Positions 54,333-63,965 of a stretch of 64,000 bases of DNA are shown here, piece after piece; the first letter of the stretch is position 1; each line of letters opens with the position of its first letter. Source of the stretch: G963667675 sp965197565 (GTDB lineage Bacteria; Chloroflexota; Dehalococcoidia; Lucifugimonadales; UBA3495). A model generated the notes under the pieces. That model had not been told where the DNA came from. It saw only the letters and a program-made list of their open reading frames with translations, and ran no database searches. Where the stretch lies: assembly GCA_965197565.1 (NCBI GenBank), contig CBDANK010000004.1, positions 1,612,001 to 1,676,000 on the forward strand, read 5' to 3'. Made by a program: the position numbers and the translations under genes.

Positions 54333-55295
54333 ATGGAGCAACACGGTATCTACGTAGGGATCGATGTGGCCAAGGCCCGGGTGGATGTGGCCATCCGTCC
54401 TGGGGGAGACCGGCGTGAGGTCTGCAACGACCAGGCCGGGATCGCGGCACTGGTGGCCCAGATGCAGCAACTCAATCCCGCAGCCTTGGTGCTGGAGGCT
54501 ACGGGTGGGCTGGAACTGCCCTTGGTGGCAGCCCTGGCAGCTGCCTCCCTCCCGGTGGTGGTAGTCAACCCTCGCCAGGTGCGGGACTTTGCCAGGGCCA
54601 CTGGGCGGCTGGCCAAGACCGATTCCCTGGACGCGGCGGTCCTGGCTCACTTCGCCGAGGCCGTCCGTCCTCCCCGGCGTCCTCTCCGGGACGCCGAGAC
54701 CCAGGTCCTCAGCTCGCTGGTGGCCCGCAGACAACAGGTGATGACCATGCTGGTAGCGGAGAGGAACCGACTCTCCAGTGCCACTATGGCCGCCCGGCCC
54801 AGCATTGAGGCCCACATCGCCTGGCTCAAGCAACAGCTGGACGACCTGGACCAGGGCTTGCGCCAGACCCTCCGCCAGAGTCCTGTATGGCGGGAGAAGG
54901 ACGACCTGCTGCGCAGCGTACCCGGCATCGGAGACCAGATCTCTCTTACCCTTCTGGCATACCTGCCCGAACTGGGCACTCTCAACCGCCGACAGATCGC
55001 TGCCCTAGTGGGCGTGGCTCCCTTCAACCGGGACAGTGGTACCCTGCGGGGCAAACGCACCGTCTGGGGTGGACGGGCCAGGGTCCGCACAGCCCTCTAT
55101 ATGGGGGCGTTGGTAGCCAGTCGCTTCAACCCGGTCATCAGGGACTTCTACCAGCGCCTGTTGTCTGCCGGCAAGCCGAAAAAGCTGGCTCTGACCGCCT
55201 GCATGCGCAAGCTGCTGATAATCCTCAACTCCATGCTCAAGTACGGCTCGTCCTGGAACCACCCGGCCGCGAAGTCCCTCACCCATTCCTATTGA
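54333..55295 (+). CDS. IS110-family transposase
   Basis: A DEDD transposase of 320 aa. The N-terminal RuvC-like domain opens MEQHGIYVGIDVAKARVDVA, with LVLEATGGLELPLVAAL and RATGRLAKTDSLDAAVLAHF. The C-terminal Tnp-20 domain includes LLRSVPGIGDQISLTLLAYL and ALVGVAPFNRDSG with the catalytic Ser. AGGGAGGT precedes the ATG. IS110 elements have no terminal inverted repeats, and recent work shows the untranslated end can encode a bridge RNA; the 54105-54332 stretch upstream is the place to look. The element borders are not defined here. Confidence 0.9.
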   Translation: MEQHGIYVGIDVAKARVDVAIRPGGDRREVCNDQAGIAALVAQMQQLNPAALVLEATGGLELPLVAALAAASLPVVVVNPRQVRDFARATGRLAKTDSLDAAVLAHFAEAVRPPRRPLRDAETQVLSSLVARRQQVMTMLVAERNRLSSATMAARPSIEAHIAWLKQQLDDLDQGLRQTLRQSPVWREKDDLLRSVPGIGDQISLTLLAYLPELGTLNRRQIAALVGVAPFNRDSGTLRGKRTVWGGRARVRTALYMGALVASRFNPVIRDFYQRLLSAGKPKKLALTACMRKLLIILNSMLKYGSSWNHPAAKSLTHSY

Positions 55296-55311
55296 CTTTC
55301 AAGACAGTTGC

Positions 55312-56187
55312 TTGACAGAACAACCCGATGGCGCGCTCATATTCGACGACACCATCGAGGAAAAGCCACATACGGACGAGAACGAGATAGTCAGCTGGCA
55401 CTTCGATCACAGCCAGAACCGAACGCTCAAGGGCATCAACATCCTCAACTGCGTTTACCACGCTCAGGGTGTGACGCTGCCGGTGGCCTGCGAAATCATC
55501 CGCAAGCCCATTGTGTTCGAGGATGAGAACACCGGCCGGCTCAAGCGCCGGAGCGAGGTCTCCAAGAACGAACTGATGCGCCGGATGCTGAAGGTCTGTC
55601 AGCAGAACCGGCTGGAGTATCGCTATGTTCTGGCAGACAGTTGGTTTTCGTCCAAAGAGAATCTGAGTTTCATACACAACGGCTTGGGCAAGGAGTTCAT
55701 TATCGCGCTCAAATCCAACAGGACGGCAGCATTGAGCTATGAAGCGAAACTTCAGGGCGGCTTTCACCGGATAGACACGTTGGGCCTGCCGGAAGGTCAA
55801 CCGGTGCGCGGCTGGCTGCGAGGACTGGACTTTCCGGTCCTGTTGCTTCGCCAGGTCTTTAAGAACAAAGATGGCAGCACCAGGACACTGTATCTGGCTG
55901 GCAGCGACTTGGACGGTGAAGGCGAGACCATCAAAGCGATCTACCAGAAAAGGTGGAAAGTGGAGACGTTTCACAAGACGCTCAAGGGCAACGCCGCACT
56001 TGCCAAGTCGCTGGGGAAGACCGTCCGAACTCAAAGCAACCACTGTTTCATGGCTATCTACTCAGCCTGCCGCCTGGAATGGATCAGCATGACACACCAG
56101 ATGAATCATTTTGCCTTGAGAACCCGGATATATCTCAAGGCTGTTCGCCAAGCCTTTGACGAACTCCAACTCCTCAAGGCTGCGTAA
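55312..56187 (+). pseudogene. IS701-type transposase, 5' truncated
   Basis: An IS701/DDE transposase: ALIFDDTIEEKPHTDENEIV, ILNCVYHAQGVTLPVACEII, VLADSWFSSKENLSFI and YQKRWKVETFHKTLKGNAAL. The beginning, about 60-100 residues, is missing: the frame starts directly after the IS110 transposase gene, so the IS110 insertion removed the start. The remaining 291 aa keep the DDE motifs. Confidence 0.8.
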
Positions 56188-56426
56188 CATCAGTTACTAA
56201 GTAGCCCCGTAGGTTTAGCCAGACAGTCGGCAGCCGTCATCTGTCCGGCGGTCCGGGCACGGTGACGCTGGGGTTGTTTGGACAGTTGCTTCCATTACAC
56301 GGCGCAGATGCTCCGCCATATCCTGTAGATCACGAGAATCCTGGAAGATTCCTTGAAGTAGCAAGGACAACAGGAGGGTTGCTTAACTCCGCCTTAATCC
56401 TGTCCAACCGATGGGACCCACCTCAA
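56188..56426. other. Spacer between mobile elements and the defence locus
   Basis: About 240 bp with no supported gene. It is the downstream end of the NACHT gene's transcription unit. Confidence 0.45.
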
Positions 56427-59400
56427 TCACGCTGGCCGACTGACATCCACGACGCATACGGCGATCTTTAAAGACCGGTTTTCTTTCACGGTCTTCTCCA
56501 GTTGTTCCCTAAGTTCCTCAGCTGATTTTGGCGGAATGCCAGAGGGTGGCGGCACGCTCATATACGACTGTCCGAACCAAAAGACTAGGTAGATACCATG
56601 CCCCCCAGTCTCAGGTGCACTCACATATAGGGGGATCAACTGGTCGTCTATTGCGCTCCATACATTTCTATGTGAATTCTTCTTGATTTCTACCGGCACC
56701 TGGAAGTCCGCGAATGAAACGCGTATGTCGGCCCTCGTGTGTCCTGCGTATTGGCCCTCTGGTTGAGCGTTCACTCCCCTAGGGAGCTTACTGCGCAGGT
56801 CAGATAGGAGGGCGTCGCGGCATTGCTCTTCATGCTTGGGTTTAGGATCACCTTCGGTGGGCTCGTTCCAATATTGCCTCCAGTCGTCTGTATTGTTGCT
56901 TCTTATTTCACTTGACAATGTCTCCAGCAGATCAATCAGAAGTGCCCACAGGTCTCCTACGTTTGCGGGAGTCCCGCTGGCCAATACCTGATTGATCTCT
57001 GATATCCTCGGGTGGCTGAAATGGGCGTCCCGGCGCAACACCCTCTGCCTTTCTAGATGGACCTGTAGAGCCTCCTTCCATAGGGACAGTGCCGGATTCT
57101 CTATCAGACGTATTAGGGCGTCTGTTGCTTCTGCAGATGGGGAACTGCCCATGCGGCGAATCAGTTCATCCACGATCTCAGAAGCATGAATCACTCGGGT
57201 CATGAAGCCATTCAGTCGAGTTGGACCGGCGGTGGCGCCAACAATGCGGACCAGTATTTCCATTGCTGGCACGGCCAAATCGACTGGGAGGCGCTCCGGG
57301 AAGAAATCAACCAGTTCATTGACCCTGCTTTTTCGTTGGGAATAGAATTCTTCGACTCGCTGGATATCCTTCTCGGGGGATATGACGAGTAGGGTTGCCA
57401 GCCACCGCGCCCTCTGGGCAACGTTCATGCCCCTCTGCAAGACCTTAGCCTCAACAATCTCTTTAAGCGAATCTCTATCAGCGTATCGGATCGCCGCCCA
57501 CAATAGGTCGCCAAGCACACCTAGCTGCTTCGACCTGCACCGGGTCGGAAATGCCTGCAACAACTTCACGCTGGCAACGTGAGCGACCCGGGAATGCTCA
57601 GGGTCGTGAGCAAGTTGGCTTATAGTGCTCACATATTCAGCCCCGGTTCTGAATTCCGAGGTTGCGAATTCAACGTGAATGTCCGCTGCAATTTCAGGGT
57701 GCTCGTCGATGAGCTGCCAGTACCACCATGGTTGGTAGTCAGGATGGGCTGTGCTGAAATAAAAGATCATCGCCTTGCGGATGCGGTCCAAGTCCCATTC
57801 GGACGAATTACCCTCTGGTGCCCCCCTCAATTCGTGCAGAGCCGCCAGGAAGGGGAGGGCCAGGAAATGCATCCGGCTTTGCGCTCTCAGACGCAGGACA
57901 TCCTCCACCTCTGGAACATCCGGTCTGCTCAGGGTACCCAGTATGCCCTTGAGAGCCGCGGTGACTAGTGTTGGGTCTTCTACTTCCTTCTCAAGCAGCG
58001 CAGCCCCGTATTCCACCCCTGTCTCCAGGAAGAAGTCGTCAAAATACGTTCTTGCAAGTTCGAACAACAGTGATGGCGGGGCTCTGTTTTCCAGCAGCGC
58101 CTCTTGATTCGAACTCAGGAATTCCATCCATTGACGCTTTTCTTGGAGCAATTCCTGAACGTACTTTCTGTCGTCCCAATCCGTTTGCGGAGATGTAATT
58201 GTTTTCGGGGGGTGTAGGAGGACCTGCAAACGCCTCGTCAGGAACTCGTTGTCCTGGCAAAGGTCATTGATCAACGTGGAAGACAGCCCTTTGCTATCAT
58301 CGGATTGCTGTTGGAAGGAATGGATTGCCCGCTCCAGCAGCACCTCCGCAATCTCGGGATTCACATCAGCGAAAGCAACGGCTCGATCCAGACTCCAGAG
58401 ACCCATATCCCCTGGTGGAGTCGCGCCGAAAAGGCAACTGGAAACTTTGGACGCGCACAACCTGAAACTGTCCGAGGTGGCGCAATCATTCAAACCTTCC
58501 AGGATCAACGCTTTTTGAATGTCCGGCCGGGCATCCAGCCAATTCCGGATTCTTTCGGTTGCAACCTCAGCTTGTCCTACCCTTTGTCGCCCCCGGAACC
58601 GGGACGCAGTGTCGCTGAGCCAGCGGTAAAGGCGCCTGACCTCCACTGCGTCGCCAATTTCCTCCGTCGCTCTGGCCAGAAGCTCCAGCAGTAGAAGTTG
58701 CAAGGATTCTCCGTGCAACAGAGTGCTGAAGTTGGGTAGCCGCTTGTCGGCACAATCGAGCAACTCATAAAGGTGGGTTCCGTTTGACTTTGATAGCAGA
58801 ATCCGTCTCCAGAACATGAGGTATGTCCCGATGACATTCGTAGGCCCCGCCCTTCTCAAATAGCCCCATACCTCCGAAGGAGATACCACATTGGGATAGA
58901 GCTCCGACAAAAGGATGCCCAGAAGCTCATGGTCGGAGTCCTGGACCGTGCCCCCATGAACCTCTTGCAGTAGTGTCTTGAGGCAACCAGTCCTTTCGCC
59001 ATGATCATAACAATGCCGGATGAGCGCTTTTAGAGCTGCTCCCCTTGTCTGGCTCCATAGGGAGGAATCGTGGACACACTTGAGCAGGTCGGGAGCAAGC
59101 GCCGGAAGCTTCTCACCGTGGCAAAGAACCTTTAAGACAAAGTAGATAAAGGCCTGTGCGTCGCTTTGCCGCGAGCGATCACCAAGGATTTCTCGGAAGA
59201 CGTCCTCCAGGTCCGGGATGGCAAGGGATGCGAACGCTCGGGAGCTGTCGAGGCCACTACTCAACCGGGAGTCCTCCCGGCTCAATGCAGAGAGGAGGTC
59301 TCGTTTCTCTGACACCTGGAAATTCCGGATGTCCCCGTATAGGCCAACTCCTACCGGGTCTCGTGCTATAAGATCACGCCTGACTTCTGGACATTGGGTT

Positions 59401-60479
59401 GCCAGCCAAGCGGAAAGACCACGAAATTCGGTCACAACCCTGCCATCGTAACCCGCCATTAGAGCAGAAACCCTTCTGGAGGGAAGACCACCTTCGATGG
59501 TTTGCTGCAAGTACCTGGCCCCCAGAAATTCCGCGATGTGTCGGTGGACCGGGGCAAACCGCTCTTCGTCGAGCGATTTGAACAGTCTGGTCGACAGCGC
59601 GAAACGAAGAAGATCAGGGCAATCTCCAAGGGAATTGAGGTTAGGGAATTGGTCTCCCCAATCGTCTGCCTTCACACGGTTGTCAAGAGCGATCCCTTCA
59701 GATCCCGACAGCAGCAACAATGCACAAATTCGGCCTGCAGCTCCCAGGACATCATCCGGAGTTGGCCAATGCCCGGCTATCCGATGTTCTTCGTTTATCT
59801 CGGATGCCATGTGTCGACAGGCCATCTCGAATGTTTGCAAGCGACTCTGTGGCCAACTACCGTCCTTGGCAACTGCCTTGACCATCAATTCGAGGGTCTG
59901 AGGGTTGGCCAGAAGATCCGCGACTCCGAATCCTTTGGCCGCCTCCATGAAACTATCCGGATCATCAACGCTTGCAGCGCTACCCAGTATGGCTTTGATA
60001 TCAGAATCTGTTAGGGGGTTGAGGAGAACTACTTCTGGCTCCGCCCCGTTGGGAGCGACCATTGTTAGTTTGTCCCGATCGTTTGTGCCGAGCCAGTCTG
60101 CGACACGGCAGGACAAGCGAAAGGATGGCTTCCCCAGTTGGTCAAGACGCCTTCGGATTTCGTCAAAGGGAAGTCGGGCGTCGTATGCACCTGCCCTAAT
60201 CTCGTCAAGACCGTCAATGAAGAGCGTTCGCTTCCGCCAATCGGGATGCCCGTGAGGATCAGAGGCGAGAAAATCGCGCGCAGAAATGAACAGGGATTTG
60301 TCCCCTAATGCCTTCGCTTCCTCTTCAAAAGCCGTCGTCTTGCCCATGCCAGGATCGCCCAGCAAGACATAGGCTGGCCGGTATCTCAAATCCTCGAAGG
60401 TTAGGTTTGCTTCCTCACCGGGAGGTCCGTCTGACCTCTCTACAACGGCAGTGCATTTCCGCGGAATGATCTCTCTCAT
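56427..60479 (-). CDS. STAND/NACHT-like NTPase with C-terminal PD-(D/E)XK-like motif
   Basis: A 1350-aa protein. Near the N-terminus is the P-loop LLGDPGMGKTT (residues 39-49) and Walker B LFIDGLDEIR (87-96), the NACHT/STAND pattern, then LADLLANPQTLELMV-type helices. Residues about 400-1200 are a long alpha-helical array, probably repeats that sense a target. Near the C-terminus, D1251 in ADIRVSF and EIKK (1264-1267), with a following Q in DDQLIPLY, give a nuclease motif. Its stop-start overlap with the ATPase gene upstream (ATGA at 60476-60479) indicates an operon. Antiviral function is inference. I did not recognise an exact family. Confidence 0.8.
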   Translation of the reverse strand: MREIIPRKCTAVVERSDGPPGEEANLTFEDLRYRPAYVLLGDPGMGKTTAFEEEAKALGDKSLFISARDFLASDPHGHPDWRKRTLFIDGLDEIRAGAYDARLPFDEIRRRLDQLGKPSFRLSCRVADWLGTNDRDKLTMVAPNGAEPEVVLLNPLTDSDIKAILGSAASVDDPDSFMEAAKGFGVADLLANPQTLELMVKAVAKDGSWPQSRLQTFEMACRHMASEINEEHRIAGHWPTPDDVLGAAGRICALLLLSGSEGIALDNRVKADDWGDQFPNLNSLGDCPDLLRFALSTRLFKSLDEERFAPVHRHIAEFLGARYLQQTIEGGLPSRRVSALMAGYDGRVVTEFRGLSAWLATQCPEVRRDLIARDPVGVGLYGDIRNFQVSEKRDLLSALSREDSRLSSGLDSSRAFASLAIPDLEDVFREILGDRSRQSDAQAFIYFVLKVLCHGEKLPALAPDLLKCVHDSSLWSQTRGAALKALIRHCYDHGERTGCLKTLLQEVHGGTVQDSDHELLGILLSELYPNVVSPSEVWGYLRRAGPTNVIGTYLMFWRRILLSKSNGTHLYELLDCADKRLPNFSTLLHGESLQLLLLELLARATEEIGDAVEVRRLYRWLSDTASRFRGRQRVGQAEVATERIRNWLDARPDIQKALILEGLNDCATSDSFRLCASKVSSCLFGATPPGDMGLWSLDRAVAFADVNPEIAEVLLERAIHSFQQQSDDSKGLSSTLINDLCQDNEFLTRRLQVLLHPPKTITSPQTDWDDRKYVQELLQEKRQWMEFLSSNQEALLENRAPPSLLFELARTYFDDFFLETGVEYGAALLEKEVEDPTLVTAALKGILGTLSRPDVPEVEDVLRLRAQSRMHFLALPFLAALHELRGAPEGNSSEWDLDRIRKAMIFYFSTAHPDYQPWWYWQLIDEHPEIAADIHVEFATSEFRTGAEYVSTISQLAHDPEHSRVAHVASVKLLQAFPTRCRSKQLGVLGDLLWAAIRYADRDSLKEIVEAKVLQRGMNVAQRARWLATLLVISPEKDIQRVEEFYSQRKSRVNELVDFFPERLPVDLAVPAMEILVRIVGATAGPTRLNGFMTRVIHASEIVDELIRRMGSSPSAEATDALIRLIENPALSLWKEALQVHLERQRVLRRDAHFSHPRISEINQVLASGTPANVGDLWALLIDLLETLSSEIRSNNTDDWRQYWNEPTEGDPKPKHEEQCRDALLSDLRSKLPRGVNAQPEGQYAGHTRADIRVSFADFQVPVEIKKNSHRNVWSAIDDQLIPLYVSAPETGGHGIYLVFWFGQSYMSVPPPSGIPPKSAEELREQLEKTVKENRSLKIAVCVVDVSRPA

Positions 60480-61729
60480 ATGATTTCAAACCAGTCGCTG
60501 GCAGGTAGCACTAGGAATTCGTTAAGCGGTAATCCGCCCTCTCCCACTACCAAAGATTTCTGGGGTTGAAACTGTCTTCTGAATTCCTCCAGACCTGAAG
60601 GACTACGTCGTGGAGGACCGCCCTTCACCTCCAGAGCCAAAATCTTCCCACCCCGCTGAAGTACAAAGTCCACCTCCAGTGACTTGTAACGCCAGTAATG
60701 CACTTGGATGTCCGAAGATGCAGTGTTGATTAGATGGGCCCCGACCGCAGACTCAACAATCCTTCCCCAAAATGTACGATCCGCCTCGGCCTCTTCGAAG
60801 GTATACCCAGACCCGGCGGTCATCAATGCCGTGTTCAACACGTTCAATTTGGGGCTGGAGGCCTTTCGCCTAACTGGCCGCAGGGAATAGGACTGTAAGC
60901 CAGTGAGAAGACCTGCGCTTGACAGTAGATCGAGGTAGCGAGCCAGAGTTGTGGTGTTTCCCGCGTCCTGCATTTGTCCGAGCATCTTGGTGAAGGACAA
61001 GATTTGCCCCGAATAGGTAGCCCCCAGTTCAAAAAGGCCTCTCAGCAGCGCTGGCTTGTCTATCCGCGTCATCGATAGGAGATCTCGTTCTAAATTCGCC
61101 TCCACCAAAGCTCCAAGAATATAGTCCTGCCATCGTTCTTGGTCTTGTATCAAGTTGGCTGCGCCAGGGTATCCGCCGAAATACATGTAGTGGGACAGGT
61201 CATAATCGAACGCGCTTGCCATTTCCCCAAATGACCAGTGGGATACCCGTATCGGCTCAAACCGGCCGGCAAGGCTCTCGCTCATTCCCTTTTGCATAAG
61301 TAGTGGAGCCGAGCCCAAGATCACTACATGCATCGGCAATCCAAGGGCTCTGTCTGCATCCCACAGACCCTTGATTGCATCAGACCAACCGCGGATTTTT
61401 TGGATTTCATCGAGTACCAGAACGAACCCTCGCTCCGACGCAAGGGCAGCCTCGCGGGCCCTCCCCCACTGTTCCACGAGCCATTCGGTATCCCGTGGCC
61501 GTCCCAGCCGGAAGCTGCTTTGCCCAGTGTTGTATGCCGGCAGCAGGCCGGGGTATTCGGGGTCATCGATAGCCACATAGAGACTGGGAATTTCGATTTT
61601 CCCCAAGGCTTGGCGCACGATAGTAGTTTTGCCGGTCTGACGTGGCCCGAATAGAGCCATCAACCGTTGGGGACGTTCGGCAAGGCGTGCGGCAAGAGTA
61701 GCAACTTGAGAACGTTCGAATTCAGCCAT
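60476..61729 (-). CDS. ATPase of the AAA_14/DUF4143 type
   Basis: A protein of about 417 aa. The AAA domain has LMALFGPRQTGKTTIVRQAL (Walker A) and GFVLVLDEIQKIRGW (Walker B), then MHVVILGSAPLLMQKGMSES. The C-terminal DUF4143 domain ends with a nuclease-like fold: YWRYKSLEVDFVLQRGGKIL then ALEVKGGPP, the D-x-EVK motif. Residues F-G-G-Y-P-G are typical. The first ATG at 61738 lies inside a palindrome; ATG 61729 (M-A-E-F-E-R-S) lies at its edge and is my choice. It overlaps the NACHT gene. Function in many genomes is unproven. Confidence 0.82.
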   Translation of the reverse strand: MAEFERSQVATLAARLAERPQRLMALFGPRQTGKTTIVRQALGKIEIPSLYVAIDDPEYPGLLPAYNTGQSSFRLGRPRDTEWLVEQWGRAREAALASERGFVLVLDEIQKIRGWSDAIKGLWDADRALGLPMHVVILGSAPLLMQKGMSESLAGRFEPIRVSHWSFGEMASAFDYDLSHYMYFGGYPGAANLIQDQERWQDYILGALVEANLERDLLSMTRIDKPALLRGLFELGATYSGQILSFTKMLGQMQDAGNTTTLARYLDLLSSAGLLTGLQSYSLRPVRRKASSPKLNVLNTALMTAGSGYTFEEAEADRTFWGRIVESAVGAHLINTASSDIQVHYWRYKSLEVDFVLQRGGKILALEVKGGPPRRSPSGLEEFRRQFQPQKSLVVGEGGLPLNEFLVLPASDWFEII

Positions 61730-61783
61730 CAATCTCATTTAATCATATTGAGTAAAGTTACTCAATATGATTAAATGAGATTG
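61730..61783. promoter_or_regulatory. 54-bp near-perfect palindrome at the start of the ATPase gene
   Basis: Arms of 26 bp (61730-61755 and 61758-61783) are exact complements around a 2-base centre. The inner part reads TTGAGTAA-AG-TTACTCAA, with AT-rich outer parts. It overlaps one possible start codon (61738) and abuts the other (61729). It could be an operator, a strong mRNA hairpin, or a recombination site. Confidence 0.8.
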
Positions 61784-61895
61784 CCGTTCTTTCTCGGTTT
61801 TACGGCCTTGGCTAGAATTCTCTGAGGTGGATTCGGTCCTGTCCAACTAACCGGGTCCACCTCAGACAGCGGAATCTCACTTTGGCCCGCTGGCG

Positions 61896-63338
61896 GTGAA
61901 TATGTTAACGCATAATGAGAAATCAGCAGGGAACCCACCAATTCTGGAAAGCGCAATCTCCGCCCTTGAGCGTCTCGATGGGCTCATTACAGCCACCAAT
62001 GGTGCTCAGATTATCTCCCCTCATAACGTCCATCCCGGGTTGCAACATCTGGAGACAGCGCTCGCGTTGGACCGGGCGGCGCGATTGACGAGCCTCAACA
62101 ACTTAGAGGCCGAGGAGACCCTGGAGAGGCTTGAGAAACTTGCCGCAGAGCAACGCACCGAATTTGATGCGCTCGATTTTATTGGACAATTGAGGTTTGG
62201 AAGAGGTCGAGACCTCTGGGGATGGGAGGAATTCCATTCCGGTGTGCTTGCCTGGCTACTGGGTCCAAAGCAAAGCCATGGCTATGGAGACCGGTTCCTT
62301 AAGGACTTCCTTAACCGCGCCGGAGTGCGGCTGGCCGGGCACTCGGTCGATTGGTCAGAGACAGAAGTGATCCGGGAACGAGAAAACGTAGTGGATGGGC
62401 ACCAGGGATACTTGGACATTCTGATCGTCAATAAAGCACAGCAGGTTGTGTGTGCGATCGAAAACAAAGTGTTCTCCGGTGAACACAGTGAGCAACTGAC
62501 CCGTTACCGGTTAGCGTTGGACGCCGACTACTCGACGTTCATCAGATACCACGTATTCTTGACACCGCGGGGCGAACTCGCTTCCCGAGAGGAAGAGAGG
62601 GGGCACTGGACACCTCTCACGTACTCCACGGTTTTCGACATCATCCAACAATTACTGCAAAACAACGGCAGTTCAACGAATGATGACGTCCATGCATTTT
62701 TGCGCCAATACGCGACCGCTCTGAGGAGAAATGTAATGCCAGAAACCAGCCTCCCCCAACTGGCACGAAAAATTTATCTGGAACACAGGGAAGCGATGGA
62801 CCTAATAATCGCCCATAAGCCTGACTGGGTTGCTGAGGCCAAGCAGTGGCTCAAGGAAGCCGTCGCACAGCACCCAAAGTGGAAATTGGACTTAGAAGGT
62901 ACAGGCTTCGTTCGATTCCGGTCGACCGATTGGGACCAGTATGACGCAACCCAGACAGGAGGCGGCTGGGCTCCCGGCTCCAATGCCTTGTTGCTTTTCC
63001 AGTTTAGGTTCGACGACGGACTTCCCTGGCTTGACCTCGGACTCTCTCCTGGGAACGCAGCTAACAATCGCCTGAGACAAATGCTATTCGATGCGGCGCG
63101 GCAACATCCCCAATTTTTCACTCCCAGAACCACCACGCTGCCTGATAGTTGGGCGATTCTTCACCAAGAGGCTGACTATATCCTGGATGAGGCCGATTAC
63201 GGGGTTGGTTGGGATGACGGCATCACTCGTGCCAAGGTAGAGGCATGGGTAGCGCGGTTCGCCACAAATGAGTTCCCCGCAATGAACGAGGTTATTGTCA
63301 ACTGCCTCCGCGAATACGAAGCTGAAATGCAAAGCTAG
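61896..63338 (+). CDS. PD-(D/E)XK nuclease-family protein
   Basis: A 480-aa protein, reading away from the ATPase operon. Residues 110-135 (WEEFHSGVLAWLLGPKQSHG) and 171-203 hold the nuclease core: D174 in GYLDILIV, E189 and K191 in CAIENKV, and Q200 in the HSEQLTRYR helix. This is the PD-(D/E)XK_20 type found near defence genes. The C-terminal half, with a WDQYDATQTGGGWAPG segment, is not recognised and may bind ligand or partner. The ATG at 61896 has no strong ribosome site; ATG 61902 is an alternative. Confidence 0.8.
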   Translation: MNMLTHNEKSAGNPPILESAISALERLDGLITATNGAQIISPHNVHPGLQHLETALALDRAARLTSLNNLEAEETLERLEKLAAEQRTEFDALDFIGQLRFGRGRDLWGWEEFHSGVLAWLLGPKQSHGYGDRFLKDFLNRAGVRLAGHSVDWSETEVIRERENVVDGHQGYLDILIVNKAQQVVCAIENKVFSGEHSEQLTRYRLALDADYSTFIRYHVFLTPRGELASREEERGHWTPLTYSTVFDIIQQLLQNNGSSTNDDVHAFLRQYATALRRNVMPETSLPQLARKIYLEHREAMDLIIAHKPDWVAEAKQWLKEAVAQHPKWKLDLEGTGFVRFRSTDWDQYDATQTGGGWAPGSNALLLFQFRFDDGLPWLDLGLSPGNAANNRLRQMLFDAARQHPQFFTPRTTTLPDSWAILHQEADYILDEADYGVGWDDGITRAKVEAWVARFATNEFPAMNEVIVNCLREYEAEMQS

Positions 63339-63653
63339 TGGTTTACCACTCCACCATCCACCGGACGAACCCAACCCAGCGACCCGGTTTGTGTCCGTTA
63401 TCCCAGCGTAGTCGGAAACCATCCACAGAAGGTCCCGTTGATGCCCTCCTCCCCGGAGCGGGCAAGCGGATTGGCGGAACTATCTCCTTCCAACGATGTC
63501 GGTTTGAATTTGAACAGGAACGCAGGGCTGAACTGCTCATCGACTTTCGGGTCGAGCAAGTTGCAACAGCGCGGGCCAGATAAAGCCGGTGATATGGGTT
63601 GTGTCGGCAAGAGCGGTCATTTGGGGCCAGTTCCTGTCCAATGACACTAATAC
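63339..63653. other. Spacer, no gene seen
   Basis: About 315 bp, with weak overlapping frames on both strands that I do not support. Confidence 0.45.
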
Positions 63654-63965
63654 TCAAGCCTGGTCCCCAGGTTGATAGCCCAGTTCTTCCAGTCGCCGGC
63701 GAGCCGTAGTCAGTTCGTCCGCTGTGAAAATGGACCTCCACGGCTCTTGGAGCACAACCGCTTCCACCGAAAGGTCCAGACGCTGTTCTTCCCAAAGCCG
63801 CGTGAACCCGCTTGACGGGTCATCACCGCCCAGCAATTGTCTGGCCGCTGCCAAACCGCCCTGTTCGTTGACCATTCTGAGGAAGTAAGTGGGATAGTAT
63901 CCAAACTTTGTCGCTTCGCGGTAAATTCTGAGCATCTCATTTTGAAATCGTTCTTCCAGATCCAT
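63654..63965 (-). CDS. Conserved hypothetical protein
   Basis: A 103-aa protein starting MDLEERFQNEMLRIYREATK, then GYYPTYFLRMVNEQGGLAAA, RQLLGGDDPSSGFTRLWEEQ and RLDLSVEAVVLQEPWRSIFT. It resembles small helical proteins of unknown function seen in many bacteria (those with GGLEAAKRLL and GFTRLWE). It is the last complete gene of the window. Confidence 0.7.
   Translation of the reverse strand: MDLEERFQNEMLRIYREATKFGYYPTYFLRMVNEQGGLAAARQLLGGDDPSSGFTRLWEEQRLDLSVEAVVLQEPWRSIFTADELTTARRRLEELGYQPGDQA

Noticed and set aside
58781..58800. GGTTCCGTTTGACTTTG within the NACHT gene as a cassette end
   Set aside because: It departs from the end after TTTG, lies inside an intact coding frame and has no partner or duplication.
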